From: an uncultured Pelagibacteraceae bacterium
GTDB lineage: Bacteria; Pseudomonadota; Alphaproteobacteria; Pelagibacterales; Pelagibacteraceae
NCBI GenBank assembly: GCA_902604575.1
Contig: CACKZH010000003.1
Location: 1-64,000, forward strand
Length of the DNA: 64,000 nucleotides
Reading direction: 5' to 3'
The position numbers and the translations under genes were made by a program. The notes below the pieces were generated by a model that saw only the letters and a program-made list of their open reading frames with translations, made no database searches and had not been told where the DNA came from. How positions within the stretch are numbered: the first letter of the stretch is position 1; each line of letters starts with the position of its first letter. Of this stretch, positions 1 to 9,575 are shown piece by piece.

Positions 1-2
1 TC

Positions 3-209
3 GCTGCTAAGAAATTTTTAAGCTCTTACTTAGTTAACGAAGGTGTAAATGAAGACAATCTTAACCAAGAACTAATAAAGATTGTTGATGTACGTTATGG
101 AAAACCATACGAAGAAAATACTACAAATGAATGTGATAGTTTTATCTATAAATTAATCCCTAATTCAAAAGATGAAATTGATAAATTAGTTAAATCAGGG
201 ATATACTAA
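3..209 (+). CDS. C-terminal fragment of an uncharacterised protein (truncated by window start)
   Basis: Open frame 3 from window start: AAKKFLSSYLVNEGVNEDNLNQELIKIVDVRYGKPYEENTTNECDSFIYKLIPNSKDEIDKLVKSGIY*, stop TAA at 207-209. Confidence 0.7.
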   Translation, partial: AAKKFLSSYLVNEGVNEDNLNQELIKIVDVRYGKPYEENTTNECDSFIYKLIPNSKDEIDKLVKSGIY

Positions 210-227
210 GAAAAAAGGAGAAAAAAA

Positions 228-509
228 ATGAAAGATATATTGGTAGTTGGTAAATTAAAAGAAGGTAAGTTCGAAAAAATGATGGGATTTATGCAATCAG
301 ATGAAGGTATGACGGAAAGAAAAAAAATTGCAGATGTTAGTAAAACAATTGCAAGCGTTTCACCTGATAAATCTACTATAATGTTTAAAATCGTAGTTCA
401 TGACATGGCTGCTTTACATTCGTTTATGGATGGATCAAATCCTGTTTCAAAACCTGTGTGGGATGAAGTAATGGAAAGTTATGAAATTTTTGAATTAGGA
501 AAAGTATAG
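228..509 (+). CDS. Hypothetical small protein
   Basis: ORF preceded by a purine-rich ribosome-binding-like stretch (aaaaaaggag); tightly followed by the next ORF. Confidence 0.75.
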   Translation: MKDILVVGKLKEGKFEKMMGFMQSDEGMTERKKIADVSKTIASVSPDKSTIMFKIVVHDMAALHSFMDGSNPVSKPVWDEVMESYEIFELGKV

Positions 510-511
510 AG

Positions 512-835
512 ATGTCTAAATTTTATATAATAGGAAAAGCTAGCCCTGAGTTATTAAAAAAAATGCATGCAGATCCTGCAGCTGATAGAGGAGCTGTAAT
601 GAAATCTATGTGTGAAAGCTTAGGTGTTAAAGCAATTAGTTATGAATGGTTAAGGGGGCGTTTTGATGTTTTGTTCTGTGTTGATGGAGATTATGAAAGC
701 GTTCTTGCCATGAAAGTAACAGTACTAAACAGTGGAATGATGTCAGATCTAATGATTCATGAAGTATTTGATTATAACAGTGCATTTAAAAAAGCTTCTG
801 ATGTATCAAAAAGTTATAAAAAACCAGGGGAATAA
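512..835 (+). CDS. Hypothetical small protein, possibly GYD-domain-like
   Basis: ORF; pattern FYIIGKASPELL...GVKAISYEWLRGRFDVLFCVDGDYESVLAMKVTVLNSGM loosely resembles GYD-domain proteins. Confidence 0.6.
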   Translation: MSKFYIIGKASPELLKKMHADPAADRGAVMKSMCESLGVKAISYEWLRGRFDVLFCVDGDYESVLAMKVTVLNSGMMSDLMIHEVFDYNSAFKKASDVSKSYKKPGE

Positions 836-850
836 AAAGAAAGGAAAAAT

Positions 851-1171
851 ATGTCTATATTAGAAAAATACAGTGCTGCTCTTAAAAATAAAGATGAAGC
901 AGCAATGAATGATCTTTTGCATGACGATTTTAAATTTACAATGCATAAGTCAGGAAATGTTTTAACAAAAGGTGATGTCATCAAATGGGCCATGAGTGGT
1001 GATATAAATCAAGATAAGGTTAGAATTGTTTATGAAAATGACGAAGTGGGTATTCATCATGCCTTTGTAACTTTTAATGATGGAAATGTTGAGGCGGTAA
1101 TGGCAGTTTATAAGTATAATAAAGGAAAAATTGTTAGTTTAGAAACTGGTGCTACACCTATACCAAAATAA
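851..1171 (+). CDS. SnoaL-like / NTF2-fold protein
   Basis: ORF with RBS; LEKYSAALKNKDEAAMNDLLHDDFKFTMHKSG pattern. Confidence 0.6.
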   Translation: MSILEKYSAALKNKDEAAMNDLLHDDFKFTMHKSGNVLTKGDVIKWAMSGDINQDKVRIVYENDEVGIHHAFVTFNDGNVEAVMAVYKYNKGKIVSLETGATPIPK

Positions 1172-1762
1172 GTGAGTAAAATTGATTTTTACTTTTCGAT
1201 AGGAAGTACTTACACCTATCTATCCGTAACTAGAATACTTGATGTTGAAAAACAACATCAAGTAAAATTTAATTGGAAACCTTTTTCAGTTAGAGCAATC
1301 ATGAAAGAGATGAACAACATCCCATTTCCAAAAGATAAAATGAATAAAGTTAATTATATGTGGAGAGATATTGAGAGAAGAGCTCAAAGTTACGGTTTTT
1401 TTGCCAAAACACCAGTACCATATCCATTATCAGAATTTGATTTAGCCAACCAAATCGCAATCCTTGGTTTTGAAAAAGGTTGGGGAGAAAAATTTGTTAT
1501 TCTTACTTATAAAAAATGGTTTCAAGAAGGTAAAGAGCCAGCGATTGAACCAAGTATTTCTGAAGCTTGCTCAGAATTAAAATTAAATAAAAATGAAATC
1601 ATCTCTGAAGCAAAATCCTTAGATATAGAGACAAAATACAAAGAGAATACAAACTCAGCTCGTGAAAGTAAAATATTTGGTAGTCCATCTTTTATTGTGA
1701 AAAATGAACTCTTTTGGGGAGACGATCGAATGGAAGATGCAATTAAATGGTCACTTAAATAA
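1172..1762 (+). CDS. 2-hydroxychromene-2-carboxylate isomerase / DsbA-family protein
   Basis: GTG start abutting the previous stop; IDFYFSIGSTYTYLSV... and SPSFIVKNELFWGDDRMEDA motifs typical of the family. Confidence 0.8.
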   Translation: MSKIDFYFSIGSTYTYLSVTRILDVEKQHQVKFNWKPFSVRAIMKEMNNIPFPKDKMNKVNYMWRDIERRAQSYGFFAKTPVPYPLSEFDLANQIAILGFEKGWGEKFVILTYKKWFQEGKEPAIEPSISEACSELKLNKNEIISEAKSLDIETKYKENTNSARESKIFGSPSFIVKNELFWGDDRMEDAIKWSLK

Positions 1763-1800
1763 TTCTATATATTCAATTGAAATTAATTTAAAGTCTCAAT

Positions 1801-2133
1801 ATGAGTCTTGTAACTTCATATTTATTTTTAGGTGTAGCTGTTTTGCTGGGTGTTACCTCAAATAGTTTTGCAAAAAGTGCAGAAGGCTTTACTCTTCTTT
1901 TCCCAAGTATAATTACTGCAATTACAATTGTACTATGCATGTATGCTCTTTCGTTGGTAATGAAAAATATTCCAATGGGAATTACTTATGCTTCCTTTGC
2001 AGGCTTAACAATTATAGCAACAGTAGTGGTTGGAGTAATTAGATTTAATCAAGTGCCTAATCTATATTCATTAATTGGTTTAGCTTTTATTATTGTTGGT
2101 GTTTTAATGGTCAACCTGTTAGGTAATAGTTAA
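1801..2133 (+). CDS. SMR-family (EmrE-like) small membrane protein, copy 1
   Basis: 110 aa, four predicted TM segments; AEGFTLLFPSI, GITYASFAG, GVLMVNLLG align to EmrE. Confidence 0.85.
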   Translation: MSLVTSYLFLGVAVLLGVTSNSFAKSAEGFTLLFPSIITAITIVLCMYALSLVMKNIPMGITYASFAGLTIIATVVVGVIRFNQVPNLYSLIGLAFIIVGVLMVNLLGNS

Positions 2134-2135
2134 TT

Positions 2136-2363
2136 ATGATTAATAAAAAATATGCTCAACCCTTATTTATGATTTTAATGTCCTTGGGTATGAGTGTTAT
2201 TATGAGTGGTGTTGTTGTAGCTGTTAATACAGGTGCTTCGGACGGTTTCTTTTTTAGATGGGGATATTCTATAATATTTGCTTATCCAATTGCTTTAATA
2301 GCAGCATTTACACTAGCTCCTTTAATGAGACCTTTAGTTAACAAAATTGCATCAAAAGAATAA
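2136..2363 (+). CDS. DUF2798-like small membrane protein
   Basis: 75 aa, two TM segments, sandwiched between two SMR genes with 2-nt gaps. Confidence 0.65.
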   Translation: MINKKYAQPLFMILMSLGMSVIMSGVVVAVNTGASDGFFFRWGYSIIFAYPIALIAAFTLAPLMRPLVNKIASKE

Positions 2364-2365
2364 TT

Positions 2366-2701
2366 ATGAAACCTTTATTAGGATATTTATTTTTGGCAAT
2401 AGGTATTTCTTTTGGCATCGCATCAAATAGTTTAGCTAAAATTTCTGAGGGATTTACAAAACTAACACCATCTGTTTTATGTATATTGTTTATGTGTATT
2501 ACAATGTTTTCAATTGCAAAAGCTATGCACGCTCTTCCTGTTGGTTTTGCCTACGCAACATATAGTGGCTTAACAGTAACTGGTGTTGTCCTTTTTGCAG
2601 TATTGAAATTTAATCAAGTACCTAATCTTTATGGAATAATTGGAATTATTTTAATTATTATTGGTGTAATAATGGTTAATTATCTTGGACGATTAAACTG
2701 A
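2366..2701 (+). CDS. SMR-family (EmrE-like) small membrane protein, copy 2
   Basis: 111 aa; SEGFTKLTPSV, GFAYATYSG, GVIMVNYLG; aligns without gaps to copy 1 over most of its length. Confidence 0.85.
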   Translation: MKPLLGYLFLAIGISFGIASNSLAKISEGFTKLTPSVLCILFMCITMFSIAKAMHALPVGFAYATYSGLTVTGVVLFAVLKFNQVPNLYGIIGIILIIIGVIMVNYLGRLN

Positions 2702-3051
2702 TACTTTTTTAAAGTCTCTGGAAGCTCATGTCTTCCGTCTTCATTCAAAGGTAGCTTATATTCATTAACAACTGTGCTGGTATCTAAAGATGAATATAAA
2801 TGAGGATACATATCTCCATTTGATGCCTGCTCCCACAACAAATGTTCAAGCTTAAATGCATTGACTCTTAACAAAACTAGATTTTCTTTTTTAGGATAAT
2901 GTTTATTTAAAGTTTCCTCTACCTGATCTTCTTCTGAAAAGTGAATATATCCATCTTTAAGATCTTTTTCTGACCCACCATAGGTTCCAGATTGTTTGGC
3001 CTTTTGCCACTCATCTTTATCTATAACTTTGAAAATAAATTCTAAATCCAT
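2680..3051 (-). CDS. DUF952-family protein
   Basis: ORF; IFKVIDKDEWQKAKQSGTYGGSEKDLKDGYIHFSEEDQV is typical of DUF952. Confidence 0.8.
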   Translation of the reverse strand: MDLEFIFKVIDKDEWQKAKQSGTYGGSEKDLKDGYIHFSEEDQVEETLNKHYPKKENLVLLRVNAFKLEHLLWEQASNGDMYPHLYSSLDTSTVVNEYKLPLNEDGRHELPETLKKYQFNRPR

Positions 3052-3052
3052 T

Positions 3053-3616
3053 TTACCAAGAAGAGTTTGGACCTTTTAAGAATTCTATTTCTTCTTCAGT
3101 AGATTCTCTTCCTAAAATTTCATTTCTATGTGGATACCTGTGAAATTGTCTGATTACTTTTGTGTGATCTTGCCAAAATTTTTTAATTTTATTGTAATCT
3201 TCGTGCTCTCTTAAATATTTATTTAATAAATAATATGCCATTTCATGATCACTAATTTCTTCACTATGAATTAATGGTAACAACATAAAAAATCTTTGAT
3301 TTACATTCATTGCTTCTAAATAACCAGAATAAACTGAATCATTTACAATTAATCTAGTTTTTTGATCTCGCGCAAAAGCCTTTTTATCATTTCTAAACAT
3401 GTTTCTTGAAAATTGATCAAATAAAATTACTAACGCCAAACAACTCATAGGATTATCTTGCCAATCATCATACTCATTTTGACAAGCTAATTCATAGTCT
3501 TTTAAAAAATTGTCCCTAATCTTTTGGTCAAACTTTTCATCTTTTCTGAAATGCATTTCTGAAGGTGTTTCTTTAAACCAGAAATCTAAAATTACTTGTG
3601 CTCTTTCCTGCATCAT
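3053..3616 (-). CDS. DUF924-family protein
   Basis: ILDFWFKETPSEMHFRKDEKFDQKIRDNF ... LVILFDQFSRNMFRND pattern of DUF924. Confidence 0.85.
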   Translation of the reverse strand: MMQERAQVILDFWFKETPSEMHFRKDEKFDQKIRDNFLKDYELACQNEYDDWQDNPMSCLALVILFDQFSRNMFRNDKKAFARDQKTRLIVNDSVYSGYLEAMNVNQRFFMLLPLIHSEEISDHEMAYYLLNKYLREHEDYNKIKKFWQDHTKVIRQFHRYPHRNEILGRESTEEEIEFLKGPNSSW

Positions 3617-4419
3617 TTAGCTAATGGTTTTAATAATTTTAAAATTTTTGTATGATTACTCTTATTATTTGAAACAATAATATTTCCTCCAACTACAGGA
3701 TTTTTATTATCCCATGTGGTTACTATAGCTCCACTTGCTCTCACGATTGGCATAATTGGGTGAATATCCCAAATCTTATTTGCGCACTGTGCAACTATTT
3801 CAAGTCTTCCTTCCGCTAATTGACAATAAGTCAATGCATCAAAACATGGAAACTGCATTCTTTTTATAAATTTTTTAATTTTAGATTGTTGTTTTAAAGT
3901 TAATTGATTGTGAAAAGCGGCGGCTAATTTTGCATTTGTAAAATTTAATTTTGAATTAACTTTAAGTTTTTTTTTTTTATTATTTTCAAAAACATATGCA
4001 GAATTTTTATTTATACTTAAATAATATTTTCTCATTTTAGGAAAATTTGCTAATCCTAAAATTGGTTCTCCATTGTAATTTAATGAAATAAGATTGCTCC
4101 AACTAGGATTTCCTACAACGTATGATCTAGTTCCGTCAATTGGATCTATCACCCAAGAAAAGTCACTCTTGGTATTTTTATGACCATATTCCTCACCTAT
4201 AATTTGGTGATTTGGGAATTTTTTTGAAATTTTAGATCTTATAAATTTTTCAAATGCTCTGTCTGATGTTGTTACAGGATCATAACCTTTGCCTTTCATC
4301 TTATTTGTTATCTTGAATGGCTTATCTAGCTTGGCGTAATAAAACTTGGTTAAATCTTTAGCAAGTTGATTTAAAAAGTTTGCATATAATGGATATTTTT
4401 TTGTATCAAATTTTTTCAC
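3613..4419 (-). CDS. Inositol monophosphatase-family phosphatase (histidinol-phosphatase-like)
   Basis: PVTTSDRAFEKFIR, GEEYG, WVIDPIDGTRSYVVG, IWDIHPIMPIVRASGA motifs. Confidence 0.85.
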   Translation of the reverse strand: MKKFDTKKYPLYANFLNQLAKDLTKFYYAKLDKPFKITNKMKGKGYDPVTTSDRAFEKFIRSKISKKFPNHQIIGEEYGHKNTKSDFSWVIDPIDGTRSYVVGNPSWSNLISLNYNGEPILGLANFPKMRKYYLSINKNSAYVFENNKKKKLKVNSKLNFTNAKLAAAFHNQLTLKQQSKIKKFIKRMQFPCFDALTYCQLAEGRLEIVAQCANKIWDIHPIMPIVRASGAIVTTWDNKNPVVGGNIIVSNNKSNHTKILKLLKPLAK

Positions 4420-4486
4420 AATGAACTCTTACTATTTAATTTATGTTGATTAAAGTTAAATTTTAAATAATCCTTGGCTTACAGGT

Positions 4487-5590
4487 ATGAAAATCGAGCT
4501 AATTAAAAATAAGGTTTATTTTAATAATGGGTCTAAAAAAAAAGAAATTCACCCATTCTGGTTACGAGAAAGAGTAATTGGTGAGGAATATTTAGATAAA
4601 GGAACCCAGCAAAGACTTTTTGATCCTACAGTCTTAAGTAATGATGTTTCAATAAACAAAGTTAACATTAATGAAAAATATTTAGAAGTTGATTTTAATG
4701 ATGGTGTTAATTCAAAACTAGAAATTGATAAAATTACTTCGGAATTACTTAAGGAAGATATTGTAATTAGATCTACAGAAAAAACTAAATGGGACTCAAC
4801 TTTAAAAAATATAAAAAATTTTAAATACCAAGAAAATTTTTATGAAAGTCGAGAAATGCACGATCTACTTGTTTCTTTTTATAAGTACGGATTTGTTATA
4901 GTGAAAAATATTCCAATATCAAAAAATTATATCGTTGAATTTGCAAATTCTATAGGAAGTGTTCGAAGAACAAATTTTGGTGAATATTTTGACGTAAAAT
5001 CTAAACCTGATCCTAACGATCTTGCTTATACATCATTAGCTTTAGCGCCTCATACTGACAATCCTTATAGAAATCCTGTTCCATGCATTCAACTTTTGCA
5101 TTGTATAGAGAGTAAAGTTTCTGGTGGATTGTCTACTTTAGTAGATGGTTATACAGTAACTGAGGATTTAAAAAAACAATATCCAGAATTTTATAAAATT
5201 TTAACTGAACTAAAAGTTAGATTTAGATTCGTAGATAAAAAAGTTATTTTAGAAACTATTTCTCCTTTGATTGAACTAAATGACGATAAAAGTTTCAAGC
5301 AGGTAAGATTTAGTCCTCGATTAGATTATGTTCCTATTCTGGAAAAAGAAAAATTAGATCTTTACTACCAAGCTAGAAAAAAAATATCTGAAATGTATAA
5401 TTCTGATAAATATAGAATTGAATTTAAACTTGAGCCAAAAGACTTAATAATGATGGATAATCATAGACTTCTCCATGGAAGAACTGCGTATGAGGCAAAT
5501 GAAGGTGAGAGATTTTTACAAGGTTGTTATATTGATTACGACAGTACCGAGGGAAAACTTAGACATCTAAAAAGAAAGTTTAATCTTTAA
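4487..5590 (+). CDS. Gamma-butyrobetaine dioxygenase-like Fe(II)/2OG oxygenase (TauD/BBOX)
   Basis: N-terminal HPFWLRER...QQRLFDPT, HTDNPYRNPVPCIQLLHC, HRLLHGRTAY motifs. Confidence 0.85.
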   Translation: MKIELIKNKVYFNNGSKKKEIHPFWLRERVIGEEYLDKGTQQRLFDPTVLSNDVSINKVNINEKYLEVDFNDGVNSKLEIDKITSELLKEDIVIRSTEKTKWDSTLKNIKNFKYQENFYESREMHDLLVSFYKYGFVIVKNIPISKNYIVEFANSIGSVRRTNFGEYFDVKSKPDPNDLAYTSLALAPHTDNPYRNPVPCIQLLHCIESKVSGGLSTLVDGYTVTEDLKKQYPEFYKILTELKVRFRFVDKKVILETISPLIELNDDKSFKQVRFSPRLDYVPILEKEKLDLYYQARKKISEMYNSDKYRIEFKLEPKDLIMMDNHRLLHGRTAYEANEGERFLQGCYIDYDSTEGKLRHLKRKFNL

Positions 5591-6167
5591 ATAAATTTTC
5601 TATTTGTGCTTCAGCCTCTTTAATTGATTTCTCATAGTCTAGTGCCATTTGGTCTGCACTAATTATATCTACTTTTTCTATACCAAAAAAGTTGAGAATA
5701 AATTTTAACCAAGGAGTTAGAAAATCTTCTGAGCTATTTAGTTTTGTTCCTCCAGAAGTAATAACAAGATACGCATGTTTATTTTTTAATAATCCCTCTC
5801 TTCTACCATTAGGTTTAAATCTAAAAGTTTCACCTATGCGGGCTGCTAAATCCGACCAAGCCTTCAAAGTTGCTGGAGGACCATAATTATAAATTGGTGC
5901 TGATATTATTATGACATCACTCTCTTTCAATTCTTTTACAAGCTTGTTAGAAAGCTCAAACATTTTTTTATGTTCTTCTGTTTGATCTTTTTCATCAATA
6001 TTCATTCCAGATTCTGTAAGCCCACTTACAAAAAGCATCTCATCATCTAAATCTCTATAAATTACTTCATCTTCTGATTTTTTGATTTTTTCTAAAAGTT
6101 TTTTCGCTAAAGCTCTTGAGGTAGAGCCTTTTTTTCTAGCACTAGAGTCAATTTGATAAATCTTCAT
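5580..6167 (-). CDS. FMN-dependent NADH-azoreductase / NAD(P)H oxidoreductase
   Basis: flavodoxin-like fold motifs SSARKKGSTSRALAKKLL, IIISAPIYNYGPPATLKAWSD. Confidence 0.8.
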   Translation of the reverse strand: MKIYQIDSSARKKGSTSRALAKKLLEKIKKSEDEVIYRDLDDEMLFVSGLTESGMNIDEKDQTEEHKKMFELSNKLVKELKESDVIIISAPIYNYGPPATLKAWSDLAARIGETFRFKPNGRREGLLKNKHAYLVITSGGTKLNSSEDFLTPWLKFILNFFGIEKVDIISADQMALDYEKSIKEAEAQIENLFKD

Positions 6168-6176
6168 TAATACTTT

Positions 6177-6884
6177 TTATCCGAATTTTTGCATAAATGG
6201 AAAGATTTCAATTATATAAAACCCTATTGCTTGTAATTGATTGGTTAAAATTAAAATACCAGTAATTAATAGAGTTATTCCACCAATTTTTGAGATTAAA
6301 TTTATCTTTTTCCTAAAATTTTTAGAAAATAATAAAAATCTTTGAATTAAGTATCCAGATAAAACAAAAGGAATAGCAAGACCTAATGAATAAGAAATTA
6401 ACAAGATTACAGCTCTTGATAAAGTTTCTTCAATAGATGCTAAAGCTAAAATTGAACCTAAAATTGGACCAATGCATGGAGTCCAGCCAAAACCAAAAGC
6501 GACACCAATCACATATGGAAAAAGAATATTTCTTGATTCTTTTGCATCTAACCTTTTTTCTAAATTTAAATATGGAATATTAATTAATCCAATTAATTGA
6601 AGAGAAAAAATTATAATAACTATTCCAGCTGAAATTCTTAAAACTTCCGAATTTTGTAATAGAGCCTGTCCTAAAAATGATGCTGATGCACCTAAAATAA
6701 CAAATACAGTTGAGAACCCTAAACAAAATAAAATTAATGGAAAAAAATTTATTTTTTTTTGATTTAAAATTTCTTGTAATGATTGACCAGAGATATAAGA
6801 AATATATCCAGGTATTAAAGGTAAAACACATGGAGACAAAAAACTTATAAGTCCTGCCCCAAAAGCAATTAAGATTTCAAACAT
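6177..6884 (-). CDS. ccdA: Cytochrome c biogenesis / thiol:disulfide transmembrane protein CcdA
   Basis: GLISFLSPCVLPLIPGYISYISG and FGFGWTPCIGPILG Cys-Pro motifs. Confidence 0.92.
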   Translation of the reverse strand: MFEILIAFGAGLISFLSPCVLPLIPGYISYISGQSLQEILNQKKINFFPLILFCLGFSTVFVILGASASFLGQALLQNSEVLRISAGIVIIIFSLQLIGLINIPYLNLEKRLDAKESRNILFPYVIGVAFGFGWTPCIGPILGSILALASIEETLSRAVILLISYSLGLAIPFVLSGYLIQRFLLFSKNFRKKINLISKIGGITLLITGILILTNQLQAIGFYIIEIFPFMQKFG

Positions 6885-9575
6885 TTATCCAGTATTTTTC
6901 ATTGCTGCAGAAATACCTGCAATCGATGTCATTAAGGCATCTTCAAGAAATTTTTTATCTAAATTTTTATATTTTTTATTTGTTAATTTATTCATTACAT
7001 TTGCCTGAAGTATATTTAACATCTCTGTATAATTGTTTCTTATAAATAAAGACTTTCTAAATTCTTTTCTCTCTTTTACCACTTCTTTAGGGGTAATTTT
7101 ATTGTGCAATTTGACCAATGCCTCAAATTGAAATCTTAATTTTTTACCAATTCTCTTTAATGAGGCATCAGCTAAATTATTTTCATAAATAACTGATATT
7201 TCTGGATCAACTTTAGAAATTACCATATCCAAAATATCCATAGTTGATACGAAGTAAGGCCAATTTCTCTCCATATCAATCATTGTTCTTTTGAACTTTT
7301 TGATTGAACCATATCTCAATGCCTCAGTTGTCCCAAGCCAAGCAGGTAACATTAATCTAATTTGTGTCCATGCAAAAACCCAGGGGATTGCTCTTAAACT
7401 TTGGATGTTATCAACATTCTTTCTTTTGGTTGGTCTTGAACCAATCGCAAGCTTTCCAAGTGATTTATGAGGTGTAACTGTTTTGAAGTAACGAATAAAA
7501 TCCTCACTTTGATTTAAGTATTTTCTATATGAGGATGTTGAAATTTCTGACATTTTTTGAATCAAATCACGCCAATTTGATTTTGATCTTGGCGGCGGAT
7601 TTAAAGAAGCATCCATTACAGAGCCGATATAACTACAAAGGTTATATTCAGCTAAAGGTTTGTATCCATACTTTTGTTGAATCACCTCACCTTGATCAGT
7701 AATTCTTATTTTGCCATTAACTGTTCCTGAAGGTTGTGATTTTAAAGTAGCCTGAATAGGTCCTCCTCCTCTTCCTGGAGAGCCACCTCTACCATGGAAG
7801 AAAACAAGATCTATTCTATATTTTTTAGCTAAACTTCTAAGCTCCTCTTGAAGTTTATATTGATGCCAACTTGCAGATAATTTTCCAGCATCTTTACTGG
7901 AGTCTGAATATCCAATCATTACTTCCTGCTTTGAATTAATAATTTTTCTATACCATGAAAGTTTGAATAAATTTGTCATTACACCATTAGCATTTTTTAA
8001 ATCATCCAAAGTTTCAAAAAGTGGCACAACTCTTAATAAATTTTTGTTTTGTGCCTGCATTTGTAAAAAATAAACAGATAAAATATCAGATGCTGTTGAG
8101 GTCATTGATATTACATATGCACCTAAACACTCAATTGGTGTTTTCGCTATCTGTTTGAAAGTATTCCAAACTTCTTTATTTTCTTTATCTTTTATTTTTA
8201 TTTTATCTACAAAAAATTTTTTTTCTTTTATAGATTTATTTAATAATTTTACTTTTTCTATTTCATTTAAAGAAGAATATTTTATATTTTTTTTCTTTTT
8301 AAAAATTTCGTTTAAAAGTTTTTCATGTCTATCTGCCTCTTGTCTTATATCTAATCTTGCTAAATTAATTCCAAAGCATCTGACTCTTCTCATTAAATCT
8401 AATAGGTCTGCATTTGCAATATACTCTCCTTTATTTGCTTTTAATGATTTTCTTACTTCTCTTAATGGAAGAGTTATTTCATTTTTATTTTGAATTAATT
8501 TTTTTTCATCTAAATCTGCATCGTTATTTAAATGGTTTTCAATTAATTGATGGGTTAGTCTTACCTTATCCCTAATTGGTCTCAAATAAACTCTATAAGG
8601 TTCATAGCTATTTCCTGTTGCTCTTTTAATTTTTGTAGAGCATTCTTCCATGGATAAATCTTGTATCAATTTAGTAAGTTCTTTCTCATATAATTTTGCA
8701 GCTTGCCATCTAGAAAATAAAATTACCTTTTTTGTAACTTCAGCTGTTACATTAGGATTTCCATCTCTATCTCCACCCATCCATGATCCAAATTGAATTG
8801 GGTTAAAATCACGTGGCAAATCTTTATTCAAATTTTTTCTGAATATGTCGTTAAGTCTTTTATAAACTTTAGGAATAGTATCCCATAAACTATCCTCGAT
8901 AACAGCTAAACCCCACCTCGCTTCATCTAATGGAGATGGTTTAGTCCTTTTAAGTTCATCTGTTTTCCATATTATTGCAATTTCCGCGTAGAGCTTTCTA
9001 TCTAATTCTATAATCTTAGATGGATATTTTTTATAAAGATGTCTTTGCTCCATAATTTCAATTAAATTGACATATTTTTGAATTAAAGTTCTCCTTTTTA
9101 CTTCAGTAGGATGAGCGGTAAGGACAATGCCTATATCAAGTTTTGTGGCTTGTTCGTAAATTTTTTTATCTGGGATTTTTTTATTTTTAAATAAACTTTC
9201 TATTATATCTTCAATGAAAAGATTTTGACTTTTACTTTTAAAATATGGATTTTCAAATTCATTTAACTTTCTAGATGCATCTAATGACTCAGCTAAATTC
9301 ATTAAATTTAAAATATGTGAAAATGCTCTTGTTAATTTAAACGTATTTTTAGGAGAAAGTTTTTTTACTTCTTTCGAAATTTTTGAAAAAATTTTACTTT
9401 TATTTTTATCTGATAAAGTATTTTTTGATAATAATCTAAATTTTTCAACAATTTCAAAAAAGGCCAAACCTTCCTGATCTTTAATTACTCTTCCAAGAAA
9501 AGTTCCTAATAATCTAATATCTTCTCTTAAAAGTTTTGTTGGTATTCGCTCATAGTAAAGATCTCTTTTCTTCAT
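6885..9575 (-). CDS. ppc: Phosphoenolpyruvate carboxylase
   Basis: 896 aa; VLTAHPTEVKRR, SWMGGDRDGNPNVT, FFHGRGGSPGRGGGP, GYSDSSKDAGKLSA. Confidence 0.97.
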   Translation of the reverse strand: MKKRDLYYERIPTKLLREDIRLLGTFLGRVIKDQEGLAFFEIVEKFRLLSKNTLSDKNKSKIFSKISKEVKKLSPKNTFKLTRAFSHILNLMNLAESLDASRKLNEFENPYFKSKSQNLFIEDIIESLFKNKKIPDKKIYEQATKLDIGIVLTAHPTEVKRRTLIQKYVNLIEIMEQRHLYKKYPSKIIELDRKLYAEIAIIWKTDELKRTKPSPLDEARWGLAVIEDSLWDTIPKVYKRLNDIFRKNLNKDLPRDFNPIQFGSWMGGDRDGNPNVTAEVTKKVILFSRWQAAKLYEKELTKLIQDLSMEECSTKIKRATGNSYEPYRVYLRPIRDKVRLTHQLIENHLNNDADLDEKKLIQNKNEITLPLREVRKSLKANKGEYIANADLLDLMRRVRCFGINLARLDIRQEADRHEKLLNEIFKKKKNIKYSSLNEIEKVKLLNKSIKEKKFFVDKIKIKDKENKEVWNTFKQIAKTPIECLGAYVISMTSTASDILSVYFLQMQAQNKNLLRVVPLFETLDDLKNANGVMTNLFKLSWYRKIINSKQEVMIGYSDSSKDAGKLSASWHQYKLQEELRSLAKKYRIDLVFFHGRGGSPGRGGGPIQATLKSQPSGTVNGKIRITDQGEVIQQKYGYKPLAEYNLCSYIGSVMDASLNPPPRSKSNWRDLIQKMSEISTSSYRKYLNQSEDFIRYFKTVTPHKSLGKLAIGSRPTKRKNVDNIQSLRAIPWVFAWTQIRLMLPAWLGTTEALRYGSIKKFKRTMIDMERNWPYFVSTMDILDMVISKVDPEISVIYENNLADASLKRIGKKLRFQFEALVKLHNKITPKEVVKERKEFRKSLFIRNNYTEMLNILQANVMNKLTNKKYKNLDKKFLEDALMTSIAGISAAMKNTG

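Noticed and set aside
6580-6831. 83-aa - strand ORF inside ccdA
   Set aside because: Alternative frame of the confident ccdA gene, no protein-like motifs.
8155-8493. 112-aa + strand ORF antisense to ppc
   Set aside because: Lies wholly inside the strongly supported ppc gene; Phe/Ser-rich composition is the expected shadow of an AT-rich Lys-rich coding frame.
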